This document shows positions 1 through 9,645 of a stretch of 52,205 nt of DNA, piece after piece. The notes below the pieces were generated by a model. That model was not told where the DNA came from and searched no databases. It worked only from the letters and a program-made list of their open reading frames with translations. Source of the stretch: Akkermansia muciniphila (GTDB taxonomy: Bacteria > Verrucomicrobiota > Verrucomicrobiia > Limisphaerales > BJHT01); assembly GCA_945861535.1 (NCBI GenBank), contig CAMAUZ010000059.1, forward strand, positions 1 to 52,205. Direction: 5' to 3'. The number at the start of each line of letters is the position of its first letter. The first letter of the stretch is position 1. Position numbers and translations under genes: made by a program.

Positions 1-385
1 CAAGCCACTCCGCCAGGAGCGATGCGCCTAAAAACGGAGAATTTGGGTGATTTATCCGTCGCCGGAGGAAAAATCCGTCGCGCACCGCCTGCGCACCCCC
101 TCGTCGTCGCGCCCCGGTTCCAAAAACGCGCGTTTTCGGCCAGACACTAATTACATGGCGCGGTGGCTGCATCCCCGCTCCGGCGCGCGGGGGCTCCCCG
201 GTACCGCAGGCGTCCCCGCCTGCGAGTTCGGGCGGCGTCTCGCCGCCCGTTCCAACTCCCGCGTCTCGCCGCACGCTGAAGCCGCATTAATGCCGCGCTC
301 CGACGGCATGGATTCGGTTTAGACCGGAGCCGCGAACCGCCCTGCCTATCCATTCAAAGCCGGTTGCCCATGTGATCCCACGCGC
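1..385. repeat. Gene-free left edge with palindromic repeat element
   Basis: No convincing gene is visible here. Around 201-249 lie two adjacent hairpins, a GC-rich one at 206-223 and one at 229-249, in the order GTACCGCAGG, loop, then GGGCGGCGTCTCGCCGCCC. The same arrangement recurs at 17489-17594, so this is a copy of a dispersed palindromic repeat family. The stretch before it (about 162-200) also resembles 9757-9797 next to another repeat, suggesting the elements were copied with flanking sequence. The stretch lies downstream of the helicase gene stop. Confidence 0.6.
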
Positions 386-3300
386 TCAACCCCGCAACGC
401 ACGGAGCACCCTCTCGACACACCGCGGCAAATCCTCGCGCAGCTCATAGACCCAAAACCGACAGACCTGCCAGCCGAGGCTCCTGAGTTGCAGGTCGCGC
501 CAATAGTCGTCGTCCTTGCGGCCACCACCAGCGGTCCGGTGAACCGACTCACCGTCCACTTCCACATCAATCTTCCGGGGACTCAGGATGGCCAGGTCAA
601 GATAGCGGCCCGCGATGGGATACTGTGGGACCACCGTGAGGCCCGCCTGTTGCAGCGCCTCGGCCAGGATTTTTTCCCACGGAGACTGATAGGGTTCCGT
701 TCGCACGGCCCGCCGGGCGCCTGCATCCGGCAGGGTTCGCCGCGCCAGTTTTTCGATGAACGGGACGCGGCTATGCAGCGCCCACTCCCGATTTCCCACG
801 ATATGCAGCACGGCACGGGCACGGGAGACGGCGACGTTGAACAGGTTCGGATTCTCACGCAGAAAAATCGTCGCTCCTTCCGGCATGTCAGGGCCGCCGC
901 ACAGGCTGAACAGTATCAAGTCACGTTCATTGCCTTGGAACCCATGCGCGGTGGCGGCGAGGAAGCGCACCCGTTCCATGAAATCCGCCGGAACCACGTC
1001 CCCGGTTTCCAACGCATCCTTGAGCCGGATCATCTGCTGCCGGAACGGCGTCACGACGCCGATGGTTCCGCGATAGCCATCAGCGGCGAGGCGGGCCAAC
1101 TCACTCAGGATGACTTTGATTTCATCCGCGCACCACACCCCGGTCTGGCCCGGTTCCAATCTTCCGGCCACCGGCGTCCAGTGAATGCCCGGTTGCATCC
1201 CGCGCGGGATGTTCAGGCGCTCGGTCGCGGTGACAACGTGGAGCGTGTTGTTGTAAAACGCCTCATTGCCGTAATCCGCAATCAGGTCATGCGAGCGGAA
1301 ATGCAGGTTCAGCCGGGTGCGGGCGGTCTCAGGCACGGCTGCATTCGCGTCGGCCAGGCTAAACGCACTGTTGACGCGATAGGTCAACCGCTGAACCTGC
1401 CCGTCCGTCAGTCCGTGTTGCTCCAGCAATGACTGGTCAACGGCAGCGTCCAGCGTGCTGATATGTTGAAGCTGCATCGGATCGCCAGCAAAGACCACCC
1501 GTTTGCCACGAGCGAGCAGTGGCACCACCGAAGGGATGTCGCATTGGCTGGCCTCGTCAACGATCACCAGGTCAAACAATCCCGGCACAAGCGGCAACGC
1601 ACTGCGGGCCGAGAGATTGGACACCGACCAGAGCGGGAAGGCCCGCAGGATCAGCGGGAAATGCAGTTTGAGTTCCTTGGCGAAGCGGCTGGCACCCCAA
1701 TTCTGAATGCCGGCCCGCAGGTTTGCCAGGGCTTCCCTATCCGTGGGAGCGAGCGAACTCGGCAGCCCACCGGCGGCCCATGCCATCCATTCTCCCGTCA
1801 GGGTTTCAATGCCCTGTTGCGCACCGGCCAGCCGCCGATTGCATTCCTCGACGCCGGTTAGTTGTGCGATGCGTTGCTCGCAACTCCGCACCAATGCTGC
1901 GATGCGCGCAGCCTCGGCCCAAGTTTTCCAAGTCTTGAAAAAATCGTCCCACGCAGCCATCGACGCTGCGGCGGACGGCAAGCTCCGGTCGGCAAACGGC
2001 AGCGGGAGCGCAAGCAACGGCTCGCGTGCCGCGTTGCGTCGCGCTTCCATCTGGCTTCTACGGAGCCAGTGCCAAAGCCTTTGAAAAACACCTGCGGGCT
2101 GGATTAACGCCCGCCGTAGTTCCGCCTCCAAAGCTTCCACCTTTTCGGGGGTTATCTCGCGCGGCCAGCCTGCCAGTGCATCATCGGATTGAGTAGGAAG
2201 GGGCAAAGCCTGCCGCAATTCCTCAAGCTGCCCATTCAACGCCCCGTATTCGGCACGGGCAGCTTCCGAAATTGAAATGTCCGATAAGGCGCGCCGCTGC
2301 TGCTCGAAGAGTGCGGCGAACTGCCGCCGATACTCGTCTCCCTGTGCGCCGTCCGGTCGGGGCGGACGGGCAAGAAGGCTCTGTAACTTGCCAAGATAGT
2401 TTTGGCGCTGCGCGAGTTCGCGGCTGGACGCTTGGATGATGAGGTCGCCCCCGTCCTCCGCCCGGTTGAGCCGTGGCAACACCGCTTCCAATGCTTGATG
2501 GTTCTTGCTGGCGAACAGCGTCGTTTGGCCCCGTAGCAACTGGTTCAGCAGCATCGCCGCCACGACCTCTGATTTTCCCGTGCCCGGCGGCCCCGTCACA
2601 ACCGAAACCGGCTCGGCCAATGAATTAACGACGGCCCCGCGTTGGCTCGGATGTAACAGCCGCATCTGAGCAAGATGGTCAGCGGCAAAGACAGGTGAAG
2701 GCGCGGGAGCCTTGTCGGGCGGCAGGGGTGTTGCGTTCGGCTTGGAAGTGGGTTCGTCGTGCGGGAACAATCCGACCAAGGCAGTCCGGTCGAGATCGTC
2801 GTCGGAGAACTTCTCGGTGATGTCCCGGAGGTCGCGCAGCAAACTCCGCGTGTAGCGCAAGCGCGGGCCAAGGGTTAGAACAGCGGTGTTGTGCAGTCCC
2901 GGCTCGGCTTTCTTCCAATTGGCTATCGTGCTCAAAACCAGCGGTTCAATGGGTTCAGCGAACCTGTCCGGGTCATGCACGTAATGGGCGGCGTCCTGTG
3001 CGAGTCGGGCGAAGTCTCTCGGCTCGGGAGTGGTCCGCTCACCGTCATCATCCTCACCATTGGCTTCGCCCAGAAAACCCATTGCCCGTAGAAACGCCAC
3101 GCGCTCGTCGCGCTGGCGGAAACGGTATTCGAGCCACGCGCCGTTCACAGCGATGGGGCCGTCCGGCTCAAGCTGCAAAACTCCGGCGCGCCAATCCGCC
3201 GTCATGGGCTGGACAAAGAGCGGCACGACAAAACCGGAAACATCCTTCGGCTTCACGAACACCAGCGGGTAGCAGAGATAAACACATTCGTCCTCCCCGC

Positions 3301-3643
3301 GTCGGACACGATTGCGGTGGAATGGCGCTTGGTCTCGGGCCAGGGAAACAGCGAAGTCGCCACCCGCAGCCAACCGCGCCCACGGAATTTGCTGAACCGC
3401 TATCCAAGTGTCGTCCTCGTTGTCCACATAGGCGCGCAACTGCGGAGCCTCGTCCTGCAAGAGGCAATCCATGTAGTAGCGGCAGAGCCGACGAAAGAGC
3501 GCCCAACGGCCAGTTGCGCGTCGTGGGCACGGAGCGGAACGACGAAATTCTCGCTCAATCAGTGGGACGAACACTTTGGCATGAGGTGTTCTTCGATACC
3601 TCGAGCCTCGTGGCCTCCCCGCTGGCCAGCCGCGCTCGAACAT
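386..3643 (-). CDS. SF1 helicase/ATPase with C-terminal DUF559/Vsr-like nuclease domain
   Basis: This is a 1085-residue protein with a UPF1/Dna2-like superfamily 1 helicase core. Visible motifs are Walker A GPPGTGKS (351-358), motif II DEAS (696-699), the following FAGDPMQLQHI (motif III, 718-728), and C-terminal motifs HGFQGNERD and NVAVSRAR. Between Walker A and DEAS is a long, partly helical insertion of about 330 residues. The last 90 residues resemble a DUF559/Vsr-type endonuclease: D1016, then E1028-V-D1030 and H1035, followed by WRDLQLRSLGW. Such helicase-nuclease fusions are common in defence islands, and an antiphage or plasmid-restriction role is inference. The first 57 residues are arginine-rich and unlike the rest, so translation may start at Met58 (codon 3472-3470), just before MDCLLQDE. 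It is the last gene of a minus-strand series. Confidence 0.85.
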   Translation of the reverse strand: MFERGWPAGRPRGSRYRRTPHAKVFVPLIEREFRRSAPCPRRATGRWALFRRLCRYYMDCLLQDEAPQLRAYVDNEDDTWIAVQQIPWARLAAGGDFAVSLARDQAPFHRNRVRRGEDECVYLCYPLVFVKPKDVSGFVVPLFVQPMTADWRAGVLQLEPDGPIAVNGAWLEYRFRQRDERVAFLRAMGFLGEANGEDDDGERTTPEPRDFARLAQDAAHYVHDPDRFAEPIEPLVLSTIANWKKAEPGLHNTAVLTLGPRLRYTRSLLRDLRDITEKFSDDDLDRTALVGLFPHDEPTSKPNATPLPPDKAPAPSPVFAADHLAQMRLLHPSQRGAVVNSLAEPVSVVTGPPGTGKSEVVAAMLLNQLLRGQTTLFASKNHQALEAVLPRLNRAEDGGDLIIQASSRELAQRQNYLGKLQSLLARPPRPDGAQGDEYRRQFAALFEQQRRALSDISISEAARAEYGALNGQLEELRQALPLPTQSDDALAGWPREITPEKVEALEAELRRALIQPAGVFQRLWHWLRRSQMEARRNAAREPLLALPLPFADRSLPSAAASMAAWDDFFKTWKTWAEAARIAALVRSCEQRIAQLTGVEECNRRLAGAQQGIETLTGEWMAWAAGGLPSSLAPTDREALANLRAGIQNWGASRFAKELKLHFPLILRAFPLWSVSNLSARSALPLVPGLFDLVIVDEASQCDIPSVVPLLARGKRVVFAGDPMQLQHISTLDAAVDQSLLEQHGLTDGQVQRLTYRVNSAFSLADANAAVPETARTRLNLHFRSHDLIADYGNEAFYNNTLHVVTATERLNIPRGMQPGIHWTPVAGRLEPGQTGVWCADEIKVILSELARLAADGYRGTIGVVTPFRQQMIRLKDALETGDVVPADFMERVRFLAATAHGFQGNERDLILFSLCGGPDMPEGATIFLRENPNLFNVAVSRARAVLHIVGNREWALHSRVPFIEKLARRTLPDAGARRAVRTEPYQSPWEKILAEALQQAGLTVVPQYPIAGRYLDLAILSPRKIDVEVDGESVHRTAGGGRKDDDYWRDLQLRSLGWQVCRFWVYELREDLPRCVERVLRALRG

Positions 3644-3919
3644 CAGCGTAAAGCGGCGCTGCGGCGCGGCCCACGGAACCTGGATTGGCTTGACTCCGTG
3701 CTCCGGCGTTCACCTTGGTGGAATACCAAGCCCATCCGCCCGTCCAGACCCGCCGTAGGCCGAGCCAACCGGTTTCACTTTCAATGCGTGTTTCCTATAG
3801 TCTGGTCGGACAGGGCCATTAAATGTCAGGAATCCTCCCGGGTCTGAAGCCTCGATGTCAATTCAGCCGACAATGCAACCTTTCGGAAATGCTCTACCTG
3901 AATCCTTTTGCACTTGAAT

Positions 3920-4219
3920 TCAGTAATCATTCGCCTCCTCCTCGTGTTTGGGATTTTTCTCCGTGACTGTGAACCGACCGTCCTCGATGCTGAAGTCCAA
4001 TGTTCTTGGAAACAGTCCACGGACGAACTCCTTTATCTCGTTTCCATTAGGATCAATGGTTGTTTGCTCCTCAATCACCACGTCCAAATCCGCCCACAAA
4101 GCCAAGGCCAGCATTTCATCGTGCGTGAGCGGTTTGAACGTGATTGGTGACGTGATCTTTTTGCGTGCGTTGCCAAGCATCTTGGGGATGTAGCAACAAT
4201 AGAATTCAGTGAGTGTCAT
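3920..4219 (-). CDS. Small acidic hypothetical protein
   Basis: This is a 99-residue ORF that I do not recognise. Its composition looks like a real soluble protein: mixed alpha/beta, acidic C-terminal half, phrases such as DPNGNEIKEFVRGLFPRTL. It lies on the same strand between the HSP90-like/DUF3883 gene and the helicase-nuclease gene, in AT-richer DNA. No Shine-Dalgarno sequence is evident, but few genes in this window have one. It could be a small accessory or immunity protein of the surrounding defence-like cluster, which is inference from position. The 276 bases between it and the helicase hold no obvious gene. Confidence 0.5.
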   Translation of the reverse strand: MTLTEFYCCYIPKMLGNARKKITSPITFKPLTHDEMLALALWADLDVVIEEQTTIDPNGNEIKEFVRGLFPRTLDFSIEDGRFTVTEKNPKHEEEANDY

Positions 4220-4309
4220 AGGTTTTTAGAAATCTTCACAGTCCGACGGAACTCGTAAAGCAATATAATGCGGAAAACGCACCTGGCACGTCCGAAAAAT
4301 CCACCAAAT

Positions 4310-4666
4310 TTAGTTCCCAAGAATCCTGAACGGTAAGAGTGGCGATGCTGGAGGGAACGGAAAGTCTGTGACGTTTTGACCCACGGGGTATTCCCTGTTT
4401 GCCCAACTGTCGCCAACTTGGCGGCCAATACCTGAAAAGTGCAAAAGGGAAACCACACAGCATCGGCGTCGGTTCGCCTGATCAATCTCGCCGACGATTT
4501 CGGCGAGCAGCAGTTCCTCACTCCAACGGCGAGGCTGACCGAGATCGGTCTGCAAAATCAAATCGCTAGTCATGTTCGCGGCAACGAATCCGCCCCTGCC
4601 GCCGATGCCGTTGGTCGCCAAGATAACATCAAATCCAAAGGTGACCACAAAATCTGCCGTCGGCAT
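4310..4666 (-). CDS. Possible small hypothetical protein or gene remnant
   Basis: This 118-residue ORF starts 53 bases after the stop of the HSP90-like/DUF3883 gene. The first 68 residues have protein-like composition (FGFDVILATNGIGGRG, then WSEELLLAEIVGEID). The remainder, from about residue 69, is low in recognisable pattern, and the reading frame may be shifted there. No family is recognised. It may be a truncated gene or a real operon member. The DNA is AT-richer than the window average, like its neighbours. Confidence 0.3.
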   Translation of the reverse strand: MPTADFVVTFGFDVILATNGIGGRGGFVAANMTSDLILQTDLGQPRRWSEELLLAEIVGEIDQANRRRCCVVSLLHFSGIGRQVGDSWANREYPVGQNVTDFPFPPASPLLPFRILGN

Positions 4667-4719
4667 TTAGCCCAGTTTCATCGAGTAGCCCGAATTGAGG
4701 GTTTAAACCTCTTTGCCAC

Positions 4720-7700
4720 TCATTGCACTGACTCCGAGTGACAAGCCGTCAAGTCAACCCAGTAGCCTGACTCGCGTGTGCGGGCTTCTTCAGGCAAATA
4801 CCTGTATCGAGTAATGCAAACTTTGCCCGCGTCAGCAGCAAGGTTCTCTACGTTCCAGAGTTCCCATCTGTCATCCTTTGAAAGACCGTCCCGCAGCCTC
4901 GACTGGTGCCATTCCTTCTGTGTCACAAAAACCGACTTGGCCTCGCCGAGATGCGACTTGATTTCTATTCGGAGCGCATGGCCAGTTTTGGCTGCAAAAA
5001 GATCATAGCCGAGGTTGCGCTTTCGCACATCGAGAAGTCTGAACTCGCGGAGAGCAGCAACTCGCTCGAATTGCCGCCTGATGACTTGCACGGCTCTTTC
5101 CTCGAGCTCCGCTTTCGTCGCCTGAGAAATGCTAGCCATCGCGTGCTCCTCCTGTTTAGCGATCTCACCGGCCTGGGTGTGGCGACGATCTCTAGTAGGA
5201 CGTTGCCTTGTGTGGGCTACAACATGAACAAACTCAGCCTCCGAATCAGCCGGTTTCAGAGCGCGAGCGGGTTTGCCCTCGTTGCTGTGGTCTTCGCGGT
5301 CTTCCACATTCGTCTGTTGATTCTCTACTGCTTGGTTTTCTCCCTCTTCGCTAGCTTGCCATGCCGGAGTTGCCAAAGTTTCGGAATCCGTTTGGGCGAC
5401 TCCAAGGGTCTGCGCGGTTTCGGAAGAATCCGGTGAGTTGTCCTCGTCCGTTTTTTGAGATTCTCCAGTGCCTGACAACCCCATTAATACTTTTCCTACA
5501 TTCTTATCTTGCGTAATGGCAGGACGCGCCTCGCGGGTTTTCGGTCCCAAAGCTTCAACTGAGACATCTACAACCGCAAAGCCGTCGAAAAATTTTGAAA
5601 ACCAGTGTTTTTGCTCCGGCGCCAGTTCCCACTTTCGGTCGGCCATTTCCCGGCGGGCGTCCGCAACTTCAAGGCCCAAGAGTCGATAGACAGTGTCCTC
5701 GTCCTGCTTGCTAGGGTATTCAAGGAGTTTCGCTAGTGATTTTGCGGTCGCGGCCTGCCACGCCTTCTCTGTTGCCCCGTGCCGCAGGTACAGGTGTTTG
5801 TCTTCGTTGTCCCAATAGGCGTCTGCTTCACAAGTCGATGGCAGCACATCAATCCCTTCCAAAGAGTACTCGACGTGAAGTTCGGTTACCGCCGTTTCAA
5901 CGGTCGTCATCAATTGCTCAAGATGTAGGCGTCTTTTTCGCCAGCCCTCGGTGGCGCAGACCCAGCAAACCAGCAGTTCCTTGGTCGCTCTTGTGAGGAA
6001 TCGCGATTGACCGCTCGACTGCACGTTCGCCGGGATTTTGGCGCGACTTCGAAGATTTTCGGTGAGGGATTGGCATCCCAAATCGCGAAGAAGTCGGATT
6101 AAGCGCGCCGAGAGGTGCGACTTTGGTGCCCACGCGATCGGTGCGGAATTGGCAAACAGACCCTCGGCAAATGAGTCATCGGGAGCATAAACGCTCTTCG
6201 GGTTTCCAAACAGCCTTGCCGTTGTCCAGACCTTGACTCGTCGGCAAACACGCACCCACCAATCCGGTGGTTCGGAGGGATCAATCACTGCCGCAAGTTT
6301 TGGTAAAATCTTATTGAGCCGCTTTTCTACAATGTCAGGCGGTGGTAAAACTCCTCCAGACATTTTGCCCCAGACTTCGGCCAGTTGCTCTTCCGATACT
6401 TCGTCATTGATTTCGAGCATCTCGGTGAAAAATCCGTGGAGTTCCTCCTTACCGTAGGTTAGTTCAGCGTATCCGAATTCATCGTCAAAGACATCGCCTG
6501 CATCTTTCCAGAATATTTTCTCTGTAACCATCCATCGAATAGTTGGTTGGGAGAGAAAAACCAGCGGCTCCGTGCGAAATATATCAGCCTCGAATTCCAT
6601 TGTGTGCAGTCGGCGATAGATCCGTACGAAAAGACCCTCATCCACTTCGCCGCTGTCTCGCTTCTGGCGAAGCAAGTCGAGAAGCGCGCTTGCGGACAAC
6701 CGAAGATGGACACCCAGTTCACAAAGAATCTCGGAAGACAATTTCGCCTCAACATAGGGAACGGAGTCACCCATGAATTCCTTAATCTCTGGGTTGGCGA
6801 CGAATGCTGAAGTCGGCGGCACAAAACCTTTGGTCGTGGGGAGCCATGGGCGGTTGCGAAGTGCGGAGCCGAGTTCCGACAAATCTATTCCCCGATTTCC
6901 AGGCCAATCCCCATCATTTTCAGAAGCCATCAAAAACTTGGCGAAATCGATCCTGAAGCGACCGATCCAGCGCTCCAGCGCGGCAACCTTGCGCACGAGA
7001 TTTTGGGGCGGGGTAGCCAAACACAAGTCGCGGAGCCAACGCGGGCAGTCCCAATCAATTTGCCCATTCGGATGCTGGCGCTTCGCGGGGTCCGGGTGGT
7101 CGATGGCCCCGAAACTCTTCATCATTTTGGAAATCGAATCCCTTACGGTTGCTGTTTGGCTCGCAATGTAGGCATCACTCAGCACCCAAAAATGCTGTCG
7201 GTCGTGGTCGCTGATAAACACCCAGTTCCAACCGGCATGGCCCTCGATGCACTCCGGGGTAATTAATTCCTTGTTGCCACGGACCTCAGGGAGCAGCACT
7301 CGTTTGTTAGCCAGTAGCCACGGCATCTTCTCACGGAGCGTTTTGTGGGCCGATTCATCGAGATGTGGAAGGTTTGCCGCGATGAAACAGGTGGCTTGAA
7401 CAAGTCTTTCGGCACCGCGATCGCCAGTTTGTTCACGCATCCAATCGAGTAGGCTGGCAGTGATATAAGCCTGAACCGAGAAAGGTTGCAGGCCGGCAAC
7501 TTGTGAGAGCCAAGCCCACGCCGCTGGTTTTTGTAGCAGATGATTTTGAAGCCTGGGATCGAAAATGTGAGCGGATGGCCAATCCGATGGCAGCGACAGT
7601 GCCGTTTGCCGCATGTCGGCTTGAACGAAAACCCTCGTTTCAGATGGACAACGGCAAACGCCGTCCTGACACCGGAGCAAAGGAAACAAAGCGACCGTCT

Positions 7701-9153
7701 CTGGCCCAATGTCATGGCGGGAGAGAAGATCAAACAGTGTCTCCCACCATTCAGCTTTTCGGTCACGGAGCCAATCGGCGTCAGCACAGATTTCGAGCAC
7801 CTGGTGGATTGTAAGGGATTGAACGCCAAGCGGCTCAAGCCGCTTCCGGTAATCCTCCAAAGCGGGATGTACGAGCCGGAAAGTGGCAAGCCTTGGTGGC
7901 CCCTCGGCCAGCAGGTTTCGGGACAAAGGACCTGCGAAGTGGGCCTCTGCGGGTAGAACGTAGTCGTCGCCTTCGGTGAGGATGCACTTTTCGCCTTTAA
8001 GTTGCGCCTGCACAAAATCCACAAGCGGCGCAAAAAGACTCGCACCTGGAAGCAAGTCGGTTTTCGTCGGGATATAGCGGTAAGCAGCGGTCTGAAACTT
8101 CAAATTGCCACGCAATTTATCGAACGCCTCGACAAAAGCTACCGCAGCAAATTTGACCAACTGTTTGTTCCATTCCGGTTTGTCCAAAATGCGCTCGCGG
8201 CTGGCCGGCAAAAGAAAGTCCGCATTGATGAGGAACGGGAATCCAGTCCGTGCCTCGGTCGGAAGAAACGCGAACACTCGCCCATCCGTCGCTTCCGGCG
8301 CGGTCAGCGGAAGCGCGACCGTGACCTCGGTTGAACCGACCCCTTTTCTCTTGTCCTCACGGATGTGAGCGCAGGAGTGCTCTGTCCGATGAACAAAGTA
8401 TTTTGATCGGTTGCCGTCAGCCTCAAGATTGAAAAAGCCACGATCACTACTGCATTGCACTACACGATTTAGTCCAGACTTGCCCGCCACCAACTCGATT
8501 CGGCGGAGTCGTCGCAAAAACAAGATGCACTCGGACTCAATGTCGGCAAGTTGCCTGGCGACCTCCACACAGGATCCTCCTCGCAGCGGAAGGAGAATGG
8601 CTGTCGAAATGCCCTTCGCGATGGCTGGGCCTGTTCCGTCCCAGTGCGGCACGATGAAACCAAGGCCGGCGTCGCAATCGTGCCGCCGAAAGTGAAAGCT
8701 GTAACCGTTGGACACGATGTGCGGGCGGTCAGAGATGAGAAAAACTGACTTAAATCCAAGACCTTTCTCTCCGGTGTAGCGCTCTCGATTGCCCTTTTTT
8801 GTGGAGTCGCAAATGTCGCACAGGCTCTCGACATGCCTCTTCTCGAATCCCGTTTCGTCATTCAGCACACAGAGACAGCCCTGACTTCCCGGCGTGCCCG
8901 TCGGGTCGTCCTGAAGCAAGACAAACTTCAGGAAATGCTCGGCGTTGGCTGGGTAGCTGTTGTCATCGGCGTTCTGTGTCAGTTCGAAAATATAATGGTG
9001 CGCGTGCTCGAAAATGCCTGTTGCAATTTCATTCAGGGAGCGCCGCAGCATTCCAAGCAGCGGATTGAGGCTTGGCTGGCGGTTCGGATCGTCGAGCCAA
9101 AACTTTTCTTGGCGGATTTGTGCAATGTGCTGTTTGGCTTCCTTCGGCGTCAT
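4720..9153 (-). CDS. Sacsin/HSP90-type ATPase with C-terminal DUF3883 nuclease-like domain
   Basis: The 1477-residue protein opens with a GHKL ATPase of the sacsin N-terminal type. The N-box is ELTQNADDN (57-65), followed by VLNDETGF (96-103) and the glycine motif TGEKGLGFKSVF (127-138). The C-terminal 130 residues match DUF3883, a PD-(D/E)XK-like fold, with GYDLF (D1384) and IEIK (E1397-x-K1399) as the candidate catalytic set. The middle is long and mostly without named domains. A hydrophilic Glu/Gln-rich linker at about 1240-1320 precedes the nuclease-like domain. A purine-rich GGAGGGA lies about 10 bases before the ATG and supports this start. The family recurs in bacterial defence islands, where ATP-dependent sensing coupled to nucleic-acid cleavage is a reasonable inference. 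Composition is clearly AT-richer than the downstream 10-50 kb. Confidence 0.88.
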   Translation of the reverse strand: MTPKEAKQHIAQIRQEKFWLDDPNRQPSLNPLLGMLRRSLNEIATGIFEHAHHYIFELTQNADDNSYPANAEHFLKFVLLQDDPTGTPGSQGCLCVLNDETGFEKRHVESLCDICDSTKKGNRERYTGEKGLGFKSVFLISDRPHIVSNGYSFHFRRHDCDAGLGFIVPHWDGTGPAIAKGISTAILLPLRGGSCVEVARQLADIESECILFLRRLRRIELVAGKSGLNRVVQCSSDRGFFNLEADGNRSKYFVHRTEHSCAHIREDKRKGVGSTEVTVALPLTAPEATDGRVFAFLPTEARTGFPFLINADFLLPASRERILDKPEWNKQLVKFAAVAFVEAFDKLRGNLKFQTAAYRYIPTKTDLLPGASLFAPLVDFVQAQLKGEKCILTEGDDYVLPAEAHFAGPLSRNLLAEGPPRLATFRLVHPALEDYRKRLEPLGVQSLTIHQVLEICADADWLRDRKAEWWETLFDLLSRHDIGPETVALFPLLRCQDGVCRCPSETRVFVQADMRQTALSLPSDWPSAHIFDPRLQNHLLQKPAAWAWLSQVAGLQPFSVQAYITASLLDWMREQTGDRGAERLVQATCFIAANLPHLDESAHKTLREKMPWLLANKRVLLPEVRGNKELITPECIEGHAGWNWVFISDHDRQHFWVLSDAYIASQTATVRDSISKMMKSFGAIDHPDPAKRQHPNGQIDWDCPRWLRDLCLATPPQNLVRKVAALERWIGRFRIDFAKFLMASENDGDWPGNRGIDLSELGSALRNRPWLPTTKGFVPPTSAFVANPEIKEFMGDSVPYVEAKLSSEILCELGVHLRLSASALLDLLRQKRDSGEVDEGLFVRIYRRLHTMEFEADIFRTEPLVFLSQPTIRWMVTEKIFWKDAGDVFDDEFGYAELTYGKEELHGFFTEMLEINDEVSEEQLAEVWGKMSGGVLPPPDIVEKRLNKILPKLAAVIDPSEPPDWWVRVCRRVKVWTTARLFGNPKSVYAPDDSFAEGLFANSAPIAWAPKSHLSARLIRLLRDLGCQSLTENLRSRAKIPANVQSSGQSRFLTRATKELLVCWVCATEGWRKRRLHLEQLMTTVETAVTELHVEYSLEGIDVLPSTCEADAYWDNEDKHLYLRHGATEKAWQAATAKSLAKLLEYPSKQDEDTVYRLLGLEVADARREMADRKWELAPEQKHWFSKFFDGFAVVDVSVEALGPKTREARPAITQDKNVGKVLMGLSGTGESQKTDEDNSPDSSETAQTLGVAQTDSETLATPAWQASEEGENQAVENQQTNVEDREDHSNEGKPARALKPADSEAEFVHVVAHTRQRPTRDRRHTQAGEIAKQEEHAMASISQATKAELEERAVQVIRRQFERVAALREFRLLDVRKRNLGYDLFAAKTGHALRIEIKSHLGEAKSVFVTQKEWHQSRLRDGLSKDDRWELWNVENLAADAGKVCITRYRYLPEEARTRESGYWVDLTACHSESVQ

Positions 9154-9195
9154 CTTAATATGTCCCTCCGTGATGCTTTTCCGTTGTGGCGAACC

Positions 9196-9645
9196 TCACC
9201 TTTGCGACTTGTGGGCAGCAATTTCCGCCTTGAGCCGTTTGACATTCGCGGCGAGGTCGGACTTCTGCTTCTCCGCGTCGAGCATGATGCGGTTCGCCTC
9301 CTCAAGGCGTTTGTTCGCGCGGGTGTGGTCGGTCTCGGCCTGCCGCTGCTTTGCCTCCACGGCAACGAGGGCGGCCTCCGCAGCGGCCTTGTCCTTGAGG
9401 CGCTCCTGCCAGTCGGCAATCTGCGGCAGGAGGGTGTCTTTCTGCCGGGTAAGGGATTCGATCTCGGTCTTCAGCTTCGCGAGTTCGGTGGTGTGCGTGG
9501 CGGTCCGGGATTCCGCCTCGTCGGCCTTCAGCCTGGCGTCATCGAAACGCCCCAGCTTCACAATGAGCACGCCCGAAAGCAGCGCGCTGGCGGCGAGCGC
9601 CCCGACCAGTCCAACGACCAGCGACGGTTTGATGACGGGATTCAT
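9196..9645 (-). CDS. Membrane-anchored coiled-coil protein
   Basis: The product is 149 residues. A single N-terminal hydrophobic segment (about 8-30, rich in V, G, A and L) is followed by an almost continuous heptad-like helix rich in A, E, K and Q to the C-terminus. This predicts a membrane-tethered coiled coil with a short cytoplasmic N-terminus. The gene ends 42 bases before the start of the HSP90-like/DUF3883 gene on the same strand, so the two are probably co-transcribed. No enzymatic motif is present. A scaffold or sensor role for the downstream ATPase is inference; it could equally be an unrelated housekeeping envelope protein whose transcription reads into the island. Confidence 0.65.
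   Translation of the reverse strand: MNPVIKPSLVVGLVGALAASALLSGVLIVKLGRFDDARLKADEAESRTATHTTELAKLKTEIESLTRQKDTLLPQIADWQERLKDKAAAEAALVAVEAKQRQAETDHTRANKRLEEANRIMLDAEKQKSDLAANVKRLKAEIAAHKSQR

Noticed and set aside
488-1432. A 314-codon open frame opposite the helicase gene
   Set aside because: It is antisense to a protein with clear helicase motifs and has no recognisable domain of its own.
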